Below are positions 12,201 through 24,200 of a stretch of 64,000 bases of DNA, piece by piece; position 1 is the first letter of the stretch, and each line of letters opens with the position of its first letter. The notes beneath the pieces are model-generated. The model was not told where the DNA came from. It saw only the letters and a program-made list of their open reading frames with translations, and did not search any database. The DNA is from Cyanoderma ruficeps (taxonomy: Eukaryota; Chordata; Aves; Passeriformes; Timaliidae): the NCBI GenBank assembly GCA_008694505.1, contig VZDJ01007749.1, forward strand, positions 7,031,457-7,095,456, given 5' to 3'. Position numbers and translations under genes: made by a program.

Positions 12201-15200
12201 ATCTCCCCAGAGCCTTCTGTTCTCCAACTGAATACTGTAGATCTGCAGAGTGCCTTTAAGAGAGTCCTAAGTCCCTGTAAGAAAGAATGCCAGATGATGG
12301 GAATTATCTGCACAAAGTCCTATCTAAGACAATTAATGTCACCTTTATGCATAGAGACCTTAGGGGATCTCTAAGCTTCATTCTTCACTGCATCACACAC
12401 TGGTTAATCATCAAAAATAGGGCACAAAAGGCACAAACTTCTTCTGGAAGAACACTTAATCTTGCATAGCCACAAGTGACACAATTTTCCACTACCAAGT
12501 CTCTTATGCATCCGCATGAGTCCCCTTCTGTACTTTGGACAAAGTAACTCAGGGATGCCTTATTTTGCTTCTTGCATAAATATTGGGCTGAACCACAAGG
12601 ATGTATGCTTGTAGTCTCTGTCAGGTGGGGAAACAGAGCTGTCAGGAGTGACAAAACAAGTACAGTTATTTCTGATTTATATGTAAGGAATGCAAACACA
12701 CAGAGATGGGGACTTCCAAAGAATCTACGGGATGAAACAATCAGTGCGTGCCAACTTCCTTACTCTGCTTATGACTTGGAAAACAACCTTCATACTTCGC
12801 AGTCTGGCCATTTCTAATTTTGAAGGCTACAGAGGAAAGGAAAACAGCCTGGTAGCACACTGGATCTGTACATAGAGCATCTCCCAGCTTGCTCAAAGCA
12901 AAGCACCTGCACTTCTCCAGCTGCTTCCAAGCCAGCAGGTATAACAACACAGGAAAGACAGATCAAAGGGATTCTGCTGACAGCCATCCAAAACAATGCA
13001 CTCTGCAGCCAGGGCAATGAGCCAGAAAGGGAAAGCAAGCACAGGCCTTCACAGAACAACATGGGGCTACACCAGGAAAACACTCCAGGCTGAATGGTAG
13101 TGGCTCAACCATGCAAGATTTTGATGGCATGACTCAGTTGGACATAAATTTATAAAATCCCACTTTAAGAGTTTTTCCCCGAATCTGAAATAGTTTGTGG
13201 TCTAGAGATGGGACAGGGAGCCAAGGACTTGTGAATTCTCATTTCCTCTTTGCCATAGGCTATTTCACCACCCTCAACTCCTGTGCCCCAGTATCCTACC
13301 ATCTATTTCACTGAAGCATTGTGAAAGTTACTGGAAATTTGTTGAAAGAGAAATAAAGATAGACACATATGAACTATTACAGCTAATACTTCATTTGTTA
13401 TCAAGTGTTAACCTTTAGTGCTATGTAACATGCACATTTTTCCTTCATGAATTACTTTAACCCAGAATGATTAGAGCAGTAAGGAAAAGTTCATGATTAT
13501 TTATATGCTACATCTCCATTCTCCAAAATGCACGTCATTTTTGGAAAGTGTACTATTCCATCCTTGAAAAGGGCTTAAAGGAAATAGTAAAACTATGTAC
13601 TTCTCAAAGTAGATCACTGCCCACTTTATTTTAAATAACGATTACAAATGACTGTAGACAATAAAAACTGTTTTGCATTTTGAAGACACTGCTTACAGTT
13701 AGCCACGTTCTCCACCTGATATGGATTTAAATAAGGATTCAATATTGCTGAGGACTGGCTGCTGAAAAGGCAGTTCAGCAGTTTCAAGCCATGCTCATGA
13801 GCCTTCAGGACAGAGTAAATCCAATGAAGATGATCTCTTAACCATTAAAAAACCATTAGAATAAACATATTATAAAGAAATCTCTTACCTATGAGTATCC
13901 TGTTCTTGGCAATGCCGTTCTTAACCTCATCGTTGATCAGGTCTGTAAGGCCCCGGCACATAGAATCAATGCTTTCAATGTGTTCAGGACAGTCATTGCT
14001 GATCTTATACCTGTCAAACCACACATTGGAAAAGGCTCCTTTCATAGGTGTATATGGCCTAGAGTGGTGGAAGGAAAACAACCAAATGATTAACCAAGCA
14101 CAGGATCAAAAGCCTTGAGCATATGTAATAAATGAAAAAAAAATCAGTATATCTCCAGGAAAGGAGAGAATAAACCTCTTTGAGATCTAACTCCATTTAC
14201 ATCCAGTCACATTGCATTTCCTTGCATTGAAGTCATGGTCCTTCAAGAATGAAGCCAACATTTGGAACCTAAGTAAAATGCAATTTTCAGCCAGTTCAAT
14301 GTTAAGGTTGGTTAGGTCAGCTAAACATTTTAAATCCTAAACCTGTCAAGAGGCTCTTAATCCTAAACAAAGTTAAGGTTAAAATCCATGCCGGCATATG
14401 ACAAACTGAAGGGACTCCTAAACAAGACAGCTTTCGCAGGAGCTAACTTTATGGAATTCAATTGCCTAATTCTTGACAAAAGTGACAGGGGATGGGTATT
14501 ATAAACGTCTAGGTATTAAAAAAAACTGTCTATTTTTGTTTTTGTCAAATAAATACAGCCATCCTCATCTTAATGGGGCAGGTATCTCATAAACATAACT
14601 GAAAGAAATGCCATGTGCTTACTGGACTGGTGCACAAACAAGTGATATGATAATCCCCACCATAATACTGTATTGTTGGAATGTTATTTTAAGTGCTTCA
14701 ACAGGCTGCCCAAACCTTGGATAATCAAGAAAACTTCAATTCGAAGAAGCCTTTTCTTAAGTTTTAAATAAAGATGATTAATAGAGCCCTGAAATCCCAA
14801 GGAAGGTGATCTAATTGCCTTGCAATGGGTCTATAATACATTACAAAACATGAACTGCTATGAGATCGATCATCTCAAACAAAGCCCCTTGAAACCCTTA
14901 TTTGCTATGTTCAACAAGGGCAAATTCTTCATTTTTACTTAAGCTTAGATGAAATTACAATTATTGTTCACAAAACAGACAGCTTTTGATACATTTCTGG
15001 ATGGGAACGGACTGAAAATGCTAAAGTTGACTTCTGTGCTGTCTCTGGAATTTTTTCAATACTAGGATTAACAAAACCACAAGTAACCAAAATGAGAAAG
15101 CTTCTAATTCAGTTATTTTTAATGAAGAAACAAATTCTGCCTTTATTAACACCAGAGAGGCTTCACATATGTAAACAGCTATTTCTAAACCAATACAGCC

Positions 15201-18200
15201 AGTAGGATGAGTGCTCAAGACAAAACTATTTGCACTATTCGGTCATAAAAGTGAAAAATGAGAGAACATAGATTTTCTTCTGCCTGTTGTCATGAACACA
15301 AAAAAAAGTCCATGACTTAGAAGTTGGTAAGAAAAATATACTGAAAGAGGCAACAAACAGCAACAGATAGGTACAACAGAAACACCACAGGTTCATCCTT
15401 TTCAGCAGAGCTTCAGGGTACCTAAAATGTACCGTTATTGAAAATGCCATACAATATGTGGCCAAGTGCTTTAAGTAACCCCTTATTTCCTTAATTCAAA
15501 ATAAATTATATACTTAAGCACCAGAATTTTAAAAAATGAGCTATTAGTTTTCAAGGTAGCCCCTACTTGTCTACTAAAAACTTAACTCCAAAATTAAAGG
15601 AAATTCAGTGAAAATATCTTGTATACCCAGCAACCCAAAGCTACGTTTAGAAAAAGAAAAAAAAAAGCTTTTGCTTTTTTTTTGTCTTCTCTTTAGAATT
15701 CTGTCTCCAGGATTCTTCCCAAATGAATTGATCAACACCTAAGAAATAAGATTACAAATATTTAATTCATAAAGTCAGTTTCTACGAGGAGACATTCCAG
15801 TCAAATCTATCAAGAGCAGAATCAATGGAGTTTCTGGAAGCCACTTGGACAATGTGATGTACAACAGATGAAATGCCCGGGCAAACAGCCTTTAATCCAT
15901 GATTTTAGCTTCTCTCAAACACTTTCACATCAATCCTGGTTAAAATGCTTAACAGCCAGAGTGCTTCATTTTCTGGTAAAGTCAGAGTACCCGATACTTG
16001 TGTAAGAAAAGATGTGAAAGGTTTTAGTATTACTACAGCAGGTTGACCTGGATTTATTGTTACAGTGGGTTGACCTTCAGGATCTATATGGAACAAAGAT
16101 ACATACATATACTGCATTACAGCAATTTACTTCTACATTCCATGAATATTAAAACATGTTTCCCCACAACTAAATGACAAGATCATGACATTTAAAACAC
16201 ATCAAAATTCATCATGAGATTGTAGTAATTGATCAAATCTTGAAACTCAGGACTTCTGCCTGCTGTCTTTGCAAATTCTTCATAAGACAGATGAAAGACC
16301 AATGTCTTGAAAGCCACAGGAGAAGACCCCCATGCAAACAGAAAAGTGGCTTTCAGCTGCCTCAAAAACATCCCTGAAAGCACTCTTGATTTCCCAGAAA
16401 TGCATTAAAAATAATCTTTACATAAAGCTGAGAAGTAAGATTCTTTTAATGGTTCACCCAAGTGGCACATCTGTTTTAGTCATTCACCTTTTTCCTTAAA
16501 TAATCCCTTTATTAGCTGGCACACTACAACTCAGACATTACCACGGTAAACAAATATGTTTGGCGTGGAACCATCTGTACAGCTCCAAGAATACAGCACC
16601 AATTTTTTTCATACAATTAAAGCACAAAAAAAACCAAAAACCACCAACTCCCTATGTTACAGTGACATGAGAAGCTGGACTGAAATCTGCAAAAGCAAAA
16701 AAAAAAATACAGAGTGGAATGGAAACTCCATCCAACATGATCAACATGGTCAGTTAAGGACAGCGTCAAACCAAATATCAGCTTTAAGTTTGGAATTTTT
16801 TTGCTTTTTTAAGTTTAATTAAAACTCATACCATTAGTCTATCTGTACCTCACTTTCTTTATTCTCTTTTAAAAATGATACTAGAAATAAAGCTCTAATA
16901 CTGTGTGCTGTTGAAAGTGGGAACGAAAATACAGAGTCCTCCAAGTTGGGTGGGCATTTTTTCTTTGCTTTTAAGGGGTGTGCATCAGTATGTTTTGTTT
17001 GTTCTGGAGCATGCAAAAGATTCAAATCCATGTAAGAAAACAAGAATCAATAAACCTCTCTCTGGGTAAATCCTGCTTCCATACTTGTATCCATTGTTAA
17101 GAGACAGCTGAAAGAAAGTTCAATTTGTTTGGGTTTCTCTCTTAACATTTAAAAGTTAGGAGAATGGACAGCAAAGGAGACATGGCTAATATCAAACATT
17201 ATTTAAGAAACTACAGGCATTAGGAAGACTAGAATCTTTAAAATGATTCCCAACATCCCCAAATCACTCTAAATCATGTTTTCTGATTACTTTATAGCTC
17301 CTACTTATAAGGGTGTCATTGTAGATCAATACACCTCTTGCACGAGGGTGCAGTCTCAAGGAGATCCTACACAATACTTCAATGTCTTAAAAGGAAAACA
17401 TATCCGGTAATGTCTTTGTAAGTACTTATCATCCTTTCCATGTCAGAAGTAATTTTCACTGTTGATTTCACTGCAAAGTTTCAAAGCAATAAATATTACA
17501 GATTTGACAAACTCAAGATAGATTAGCTTCTGCTAACCTCGGTTGTGTGGTAATGAAGAAAACATGATGAAAGCAAGTAGCAGCAACACCATCTATGTCC
17601 ACCTTTCCAAAGCATCAATATATCTTCTAGACCTTCTTACTCATGTTTAGAATTGTGCCAGCTGGTCTGAAATTATCTTAACAGAAGTGGAGAGCAACCC
17701 AATGATGCTACACAAGGTTCAAATTCAGATCTTAAACCACAGCAAATTCCATCTCCAAAATGATGCTATTAGCATAGTGATTCACATAAAACTACAGGTG
17801 GTTTTGTTCATTACCCAATAAATCACTGTCCTTATCCAACATTTTAAGTAAGAAGACAAGCCAGCAGTTCTAGCTGCTTTAAATAAGAGTAGAAAACAGC
17901 ACATTGATAAATGGCAAATACTCTTCCCCCAACTCTTTGTCCTTATGCACAATTGTATCACTGCCTTCATGCTCAGCACTATGATCACACTGCATTAGCA
18001 GACATATAAACCCAGACCACTGGTGCTGGCTTCCAGGCTTCCAGACAGAACTTCCCGAAATGTCACAGAACTGGAAATTTATAGTGAAGTTGGGCTTAAA
18101 GATTGAAATAAAGACAAAGAAGGACAAAAAACTACTGAAATCCTCAAATTTTCTTGCTTCCCAAACCCACCATCCTCTCAGTTAGGAGGTAGGGCCTCTC

Positions 18201-21200
18201 AAATTTTGATGTTGCCTTTTAGAAGACTGTGCACTGCTCTGAAAAAATCTACAGGGCACAGTACCACAGTAGTTCCACACAGCCCTGGTGAGACTCTAGC
18301 TGGAGAACTACAACCAGTCTTGGAATCCTCAGAGCAGGAAAGACATGAACCTGTTGGAGCAGATCCAGAGGAGGGCCACAAAAATCATCAGTTCACCTCT
18401 CCCCACAAAGAAAGGCTGAGAGAGTTGGGTTTGCTCAGCCTGGAGGAGATCAGGCTCCAGGGACACTTTATTGAAGCATTCCAGTACTTAAAAGGCTCTA
18501 TAACAATGGTGGGAACACTCTTTTTAGTGGGACTTATTGCAATAGGACAGGGGAGAATGACTTTCAATTTAAAGTGGTTGGATTTAGACAAGAAGGAAGA
18601 CTGGTTTTTACAGTAAGGGTGCTGAAACACCAACACAGGTTGCACAGAGGTGGTAGATGCCCCACCCCTGGAAACATTTAAGGACAGGCTGGATGGGATT
18701 CCAAGCAACATGATCTAGTTGAAGATGTCCCTGCTCATTGTTGTGAAGGTGTTAAACTAGATGACCTTGAAATGTCCTTTCTAATCCAAAATATTGAGTG
18801 GTTCTAGAAGTAAATCTTGACTCTCTTAAAGCTGATGGCAGGTTTTTTGAATGAAAGCAAATTACTCCCTAATCCCAAATTCTCTCATAGCATAAATGTC
18901 ACTGCAGAATTTCGGTACTACATTTCAATAGACAATTTAGGTCCAAAATATACTCTTTAATTCCCACTGTTTGCTTGAAGCAGAAAGGGAAGAGAGTAGA
19001 AAATCCAGCTAGTCAAATAAGAAGTATAAATTGGAAACTCTAGTTCAAGGAACATCTTATGTTAAAACTGAAGGTCAACATATCTTAACAATGAAGCTTT
19101 GTGGTGTGGTAACTGAGCATATAATGCATCCAAATTCAAGCCTCTTTAATTTAGAACTATACTTTAAAAAAAAAAAAGAAGAAATCAAAAGCAAGGCAAG
19201 AGTCATCTCCATGAGGAGCAATTTTGGCTGTTCTCCAGAAAAGGCTGTGCCGGTTCACTCGACCACATGCAAATGCTTTTGATAGAGTTGTTCTGGATGC
19301 ACATTGTCTGAAATGAGAGCTGACTGAGCCAGTACAGAACAGTTACCTGAAGAAATACTATGCTGACAGCTTTTGTTACTTGAGACAAATCTTATTCATT
19401 CTAGACAAAGGAAGCTGCTATGGAGTCTGGCATAAAACTCAGCGGGAGAAATTAAGTTTGTTTCTGTTTCTTTGTTTCTGTTGGTTTGCTGGGTTGGTTT
19501 TGTTGTTTGGGGAATTTTTTTTGGAGAGGGTGGTGTAAATTCTGGGGATTGGTACTTATCAGAGAACAGGAATAATTTTACGGTTGAAAAGACCATAAAA
19601 GATCTTTAATACACATTGCTAGTTCCTCAGCAACCAATAATGGCTGCCTTAAAAATTCACTGAAAGAAAGTGGCAAGAGGCAAATCGGGGTCCAGTCTGC
19701 ATCAGTTCTCTACTATGGGGTCTGAAAGGCACTCTGGGATTCAAAGTGGCATCTTTCACAAGATGGTGGCAAATAACACTGAATGACACTAGCTAAGCAC
19801 AGAAATCCTTGAAAAGACAGTAAAACAAGAGCACAGAATGGCACATAACTTAGAAATCCACAACTGCCTGCTGGACATAAAATGTGACATAAATGGGTGA
19901 CATAAAATGTGCTGTCTCCAATTCTTCTGTACTGGAAAAGGGTTGAGAGAAGAAAAACAAGACGAAGGAGGCCTAAGAGCACAATGTAGTAAAAGCAATT
20001 GGAAATTCAAGATTATTTCCATTGTCTTCTAATTTGTTTTCCCCAAGCATGACTACAGTTATCTCTGACAAGTGTTTAGTGCATCTCACGTGCTATTTAA
20101 CATCTGATGTAAGCATTAGATATACACAGTTTTCCTCACCTAATTCCAGAGGAAAGGAAAATCCAAGTTTATCCATGCATACTTCAAGCATTATTATGCA
20201 GAACATGTTGAATTTCTACTTAAAGGAGATGAAAGAACCACCCCATGATACTAACCCAAACCTTTCCCATTTCTCCCTCAAGCTCCCACCTTTAAAAAAA
20301 GACTCCTTTGTGTTAAATTTATGAATGAGGTTTGGGGCTTACAAAAGTCAAGGATTAATAACATTTGCCTGAGCCAAAAACAGTGTGATAGGCACCGTGC
20401 ACGCTCCCCTCCAATCCATCTCAAGTCCAAGCTGCAGTACCCCTGCTGCTTTTCCAATCCGAGGCCTCTCACAGGCAGAGGCTGCCAGTGGAGCCGAGTG
20501 GTGCCAAACTGTCTGGTGGTTTTGTGATAGAGCCAGATGGGGACTATGGTGAGATGAAGCTCATTTCCACCCATGAGCTGAGCAAAGATGTGAATTTAGG
20601 TGAAAAGATGGAGTAGTGGGCCTTTCAGTCCTTAACAGCCACATAAAGATAATGGAAATTAGAATAAATTGGGGCCTCCTCACCCCAGACAACAAGTTCT
20701 GCACAGAGACATACGTCCCACAGAAAGGTTTGTTGAGTGAATGTCAAAAAGATCCATAAAATAGCCAAAGTAGTATTTATAGTTGATTTTCTGACTAGCA
20801 AAAGAGAAGGACTGTCAGAATGGAATGCAAGACAACGCAAAGAATCTTTGGCCTAGATTTTTTCAGGGAATTATAGAAGGCAAGGTATATGTATTAAAAG
20901 AAGCAGAGCCTAAATGGTTTTAAATTTACCACGTTAGCTCCTGCAATGCCAATTTAAACTATCACTTTCTATTAAAAAAAAAAAGTTTAAATTGGGTGGT
21001 ATTCAGTTCTGATTTAGAAACTCAATAGAAACCTAATGTTTAAGTCACAGTTTTAGCAGCTGAAACAGTATTTAAAGTTGTAGGCATCCTGACCCAAATA
21101 AAAAAGGAAAAAGGAAACCCTTTCCTTTAAAACTATTAGTGTAGACGTGGCTTTAGGGATTGCATCAGCTACTAGGGCTCCAATTTGAGCTTGTTTTTTT

Positions 21201-24200
21201 TAAAGATATATATATTAGCATTACAATGGAATGGAGAGAAAATAAGAGTTCTGTTGTGTTTAACAAGTTTAATCTATGTGCAGAAGCACTAATCTTGACA
21301 GAAAGCTAGATACAGTTAAAACAAGTTCTTAACTCATTTTTAAATATCCCAGCAGACTATATTACAGACAAAAAAACAAACCCAAAATCTCCAATCAACG
21401 TGTGAAAGTTTTAATTTGTAAAGCAAAATTTGCATACCCCAGGTAAATGCACTAGTAACTAATAATTTCCAAACATATTCCAAATTCAGGTGTCAGTACT
21501 CTCACTCTCACATCAAGCCTTCGAATCCACGTATTTTTTCCATTTTTATCTAAGCATGCTTTTTACCATATGCAGTTTACTTAGTAATTCTGCAAGTTTT
21601 GTTTTTTTTTAACTGTAAATTTCACTATCCACATTCTGCTTCTTTTGCTCAGGAAACAACCAAATATGAGACTCATTGCACTTTCCAATGTGATGGGGGA
21701 TAAGAGAGACAAAATGCTGCAAACTGATTGTTGAGGGGGCACCAGGTGATTGCTTTCTGTACAAACCCTGAATATCACAAAAATTATTAAAGAAAAGTCA
21801 ATCTCTTTTAAAAAAAGAAGTGTGACTTTTTACAGAGACCTATAGAGTACAGTTTTATAAAATGTAGTTCAGTAACATTCCATTGCTTTTACCCATAATC
21901 TTCTCTAGTGTTTACTGAAATCAATGCTAGTGAAGCCAAAGAACATATTTCAGAATTCTTCCTGATTATATGCTGGACTGGTTTTCCAAAATAATTTTCG
22001 AATACATTGACTCTTGAATCAAAACATGTCTGAACCTCTGATGCTGTACAAAATAAAAATATGCATGTTTCAGCACCTGGGATAAAATCTAAACAAAACA
22101 TAAGTATAACCCAAATCCATCCTTGACAAAAAATAAAAATAAAATTCAATGTTGTGTTGAAAAATGTGAATTCCACTGCTTTTCAAAACTATGTTGAACA
22201 GATGTGAAGAATACATAAGACCATATCTATGGATCTATCAGCAGAATAATTTCCATCAAAAATGTGAGGAGGTATTCCTGACCTGCAGTTTATCCTGCCA
22301 GTGTCCCCGGCTTTGCAGTTATACCATCAAACCTGCTTTTACTGGCATAACTACTTTGACAGAGAACATTCAATGTGCATGTGCAAAGTTATCCTGGAAA
22401 AGACAGGAGCTCAGAGTATGAAGTACATCCATATTAACAGTATTTTGCCAGAAGAGCACATTAGCCAACCCTAGGAGGGTGTTGCCAAGGTTCAAGCTTT
22501 TCTTTGATTTCATCATCAGCACAAGAACCTGCAGGCAAGTTTTGCACTGACAGTGCAGTGGCAGGTTAGAGACCCACAGAGGCTCTCTCTCTCAGCAGCC
22601 TGACTTTCAGCCAGCACATTCCTCAGCCTCTACATGAGCAAAGAACCTGGTTTCAGAATCTTCTCAGCGGATCTGCATGCCCATAATCACCAGCTATAAG
22701 TCTCATTAACAAGGATGCTGAATTCCTCCCCTGCTGCCAGAAATATTTTGAATTCTTATCAAAACATATATGCATATAAATATAAACATACATAAAGCCA
22801 ACATATACATTCAAGTTTAATTACTTTAATGTCTGCCAGTCAAGTTTGGAAGTTCTAGGCCTTGTCTTTATTTTCTGTGAAAGAAAGGAAGGCAACTGTT
22901 ACAAAACCATTTCAAAAAAGCATGGTGTGGTTTGTTCTCGAATACCAAAACAATATGAAATAGGTCTGTAAATGCTCTGTTATTTTGGTTTCAACCAATG
23001 ACATGTATCATCACAAACTTCAGCATTGCTGCAAACAGTGGCAAACAGTACTTAGGAGCATCTGTTTTATTTTACTGTGTCAGCTAGGGCTGTTTATCAG
23101 CAACAGAGGGCTGTACACAAGAGTGCTTAGCCAGTTAAAGACAAACAGTGTGGGTATTTTACATTCTTTGCATACACAACTTTTATGTTTTGCTAAAAGC
23201 CACTTCTGAATCAGCTCATGCCTGACTCTACCTGCTCTAGAAAAGAACAAGAGTAACCTCAACTTCAAAAAGAAGAGAGTGAAATAAACTATTTACTCGC
23301 ATATTTTAATAACAACAGTATCTTTCCATCTGTTTACCAAAGTACTGAAATTCAAAGTGGCAGGATAAAAACAGATTCCTTCATCTGAGTCAGGAGATCT
23401 TGCTGGTTAGTCACTCATACATCATTTACATCTGCAGTTACCCAAAAAAATCAGAACAAACAAGAAAAGGACTGGACCTCAGAAGTGCAGTGAGATGGAA
23501 AGTGAAGCACTGGCCCAGCAAATGTGGTCTGAGGTGCTCTGGCTGCATGAGAGAAAGATCATTTCCCAGGGGAATTACTCCTCCTGCACTTCCCCAGTAC
23601 CTGCTGTGCTGGTAGGGAAGCAGTGGAGCCCCCCCAGCATGTGTGATGTGCTGCTGATAACTCTAGCATCACTTTAGCCTGTCATCAGAGAAGTAACAAG
23701 CACACTATTTACAGAAAATGGGATTCACCCCCTGCTAACCCAGAATACACTGCTTCAAAGGCTTCTACTCACGAGCTTGAATTTTCTGTAACACAGTGAG
23801 TACATTCACACCACAATCTCTCAGTTGCTTTTCCTGCCTAAGTAGACCATAAGAAATACATGGTCAACGAAAAGGCTTCTTTTTTCATGTACTAGTGAGT
23901 GCCAGACAAAATCTGCTATTATACTTGTTTATACCCTCCAAGAATTATTTTTTCTGACTTTGAAAACCTCTGTACCTCAAAAGTCTGTGTCACAATTTCC
24001 TTTTTCCGTTCAGCATTCATCCACACTTACGCACAAATTCAGAAAGAAACTCAACCCCATTACCTTTCAAGGAAACATTTTCCTAACTTAGAGCCACACA
24101 CACCTTTAAAAAAATTGCATTAAGAAAAAATTAAAACCCTTTGAAATTTAGTATTATATATTTAATATATGTTACATACGTAATATATGTAATTAATTAT

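Larger units (their letters stand above)
3927..13888 (-). other. LYPLAL1: LYPLAL1 intron 3 (about 10.0 kb)
   Basis: Starts with GTAAGA beside exon 3 and ends with CCCAG beside exon 4. It contains two minus-oriented CR1 tails (about 4069-4318 and 11879-12240). Otherwise it is AT-rich unique sequence, with a perfect 9-bp inverted repeat at 10428-10451 and a short direct repeat at about 7709-7750. I see no coding exon. Confidence 0.9.

Noticed and set aside
18206..18711. Plus and minus open frames of 107-136 codons
   Set aside because: They lie within the plus-oriented CR1 copy, mostly its 3' end, and contain no intact LINE domain.
23495..23677. 60-codon plus frame in intron 2 with balanced codon use
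   Set aside because: Short, antisense to the host gene, no motif and no splice context. Not distinguishable from chance.
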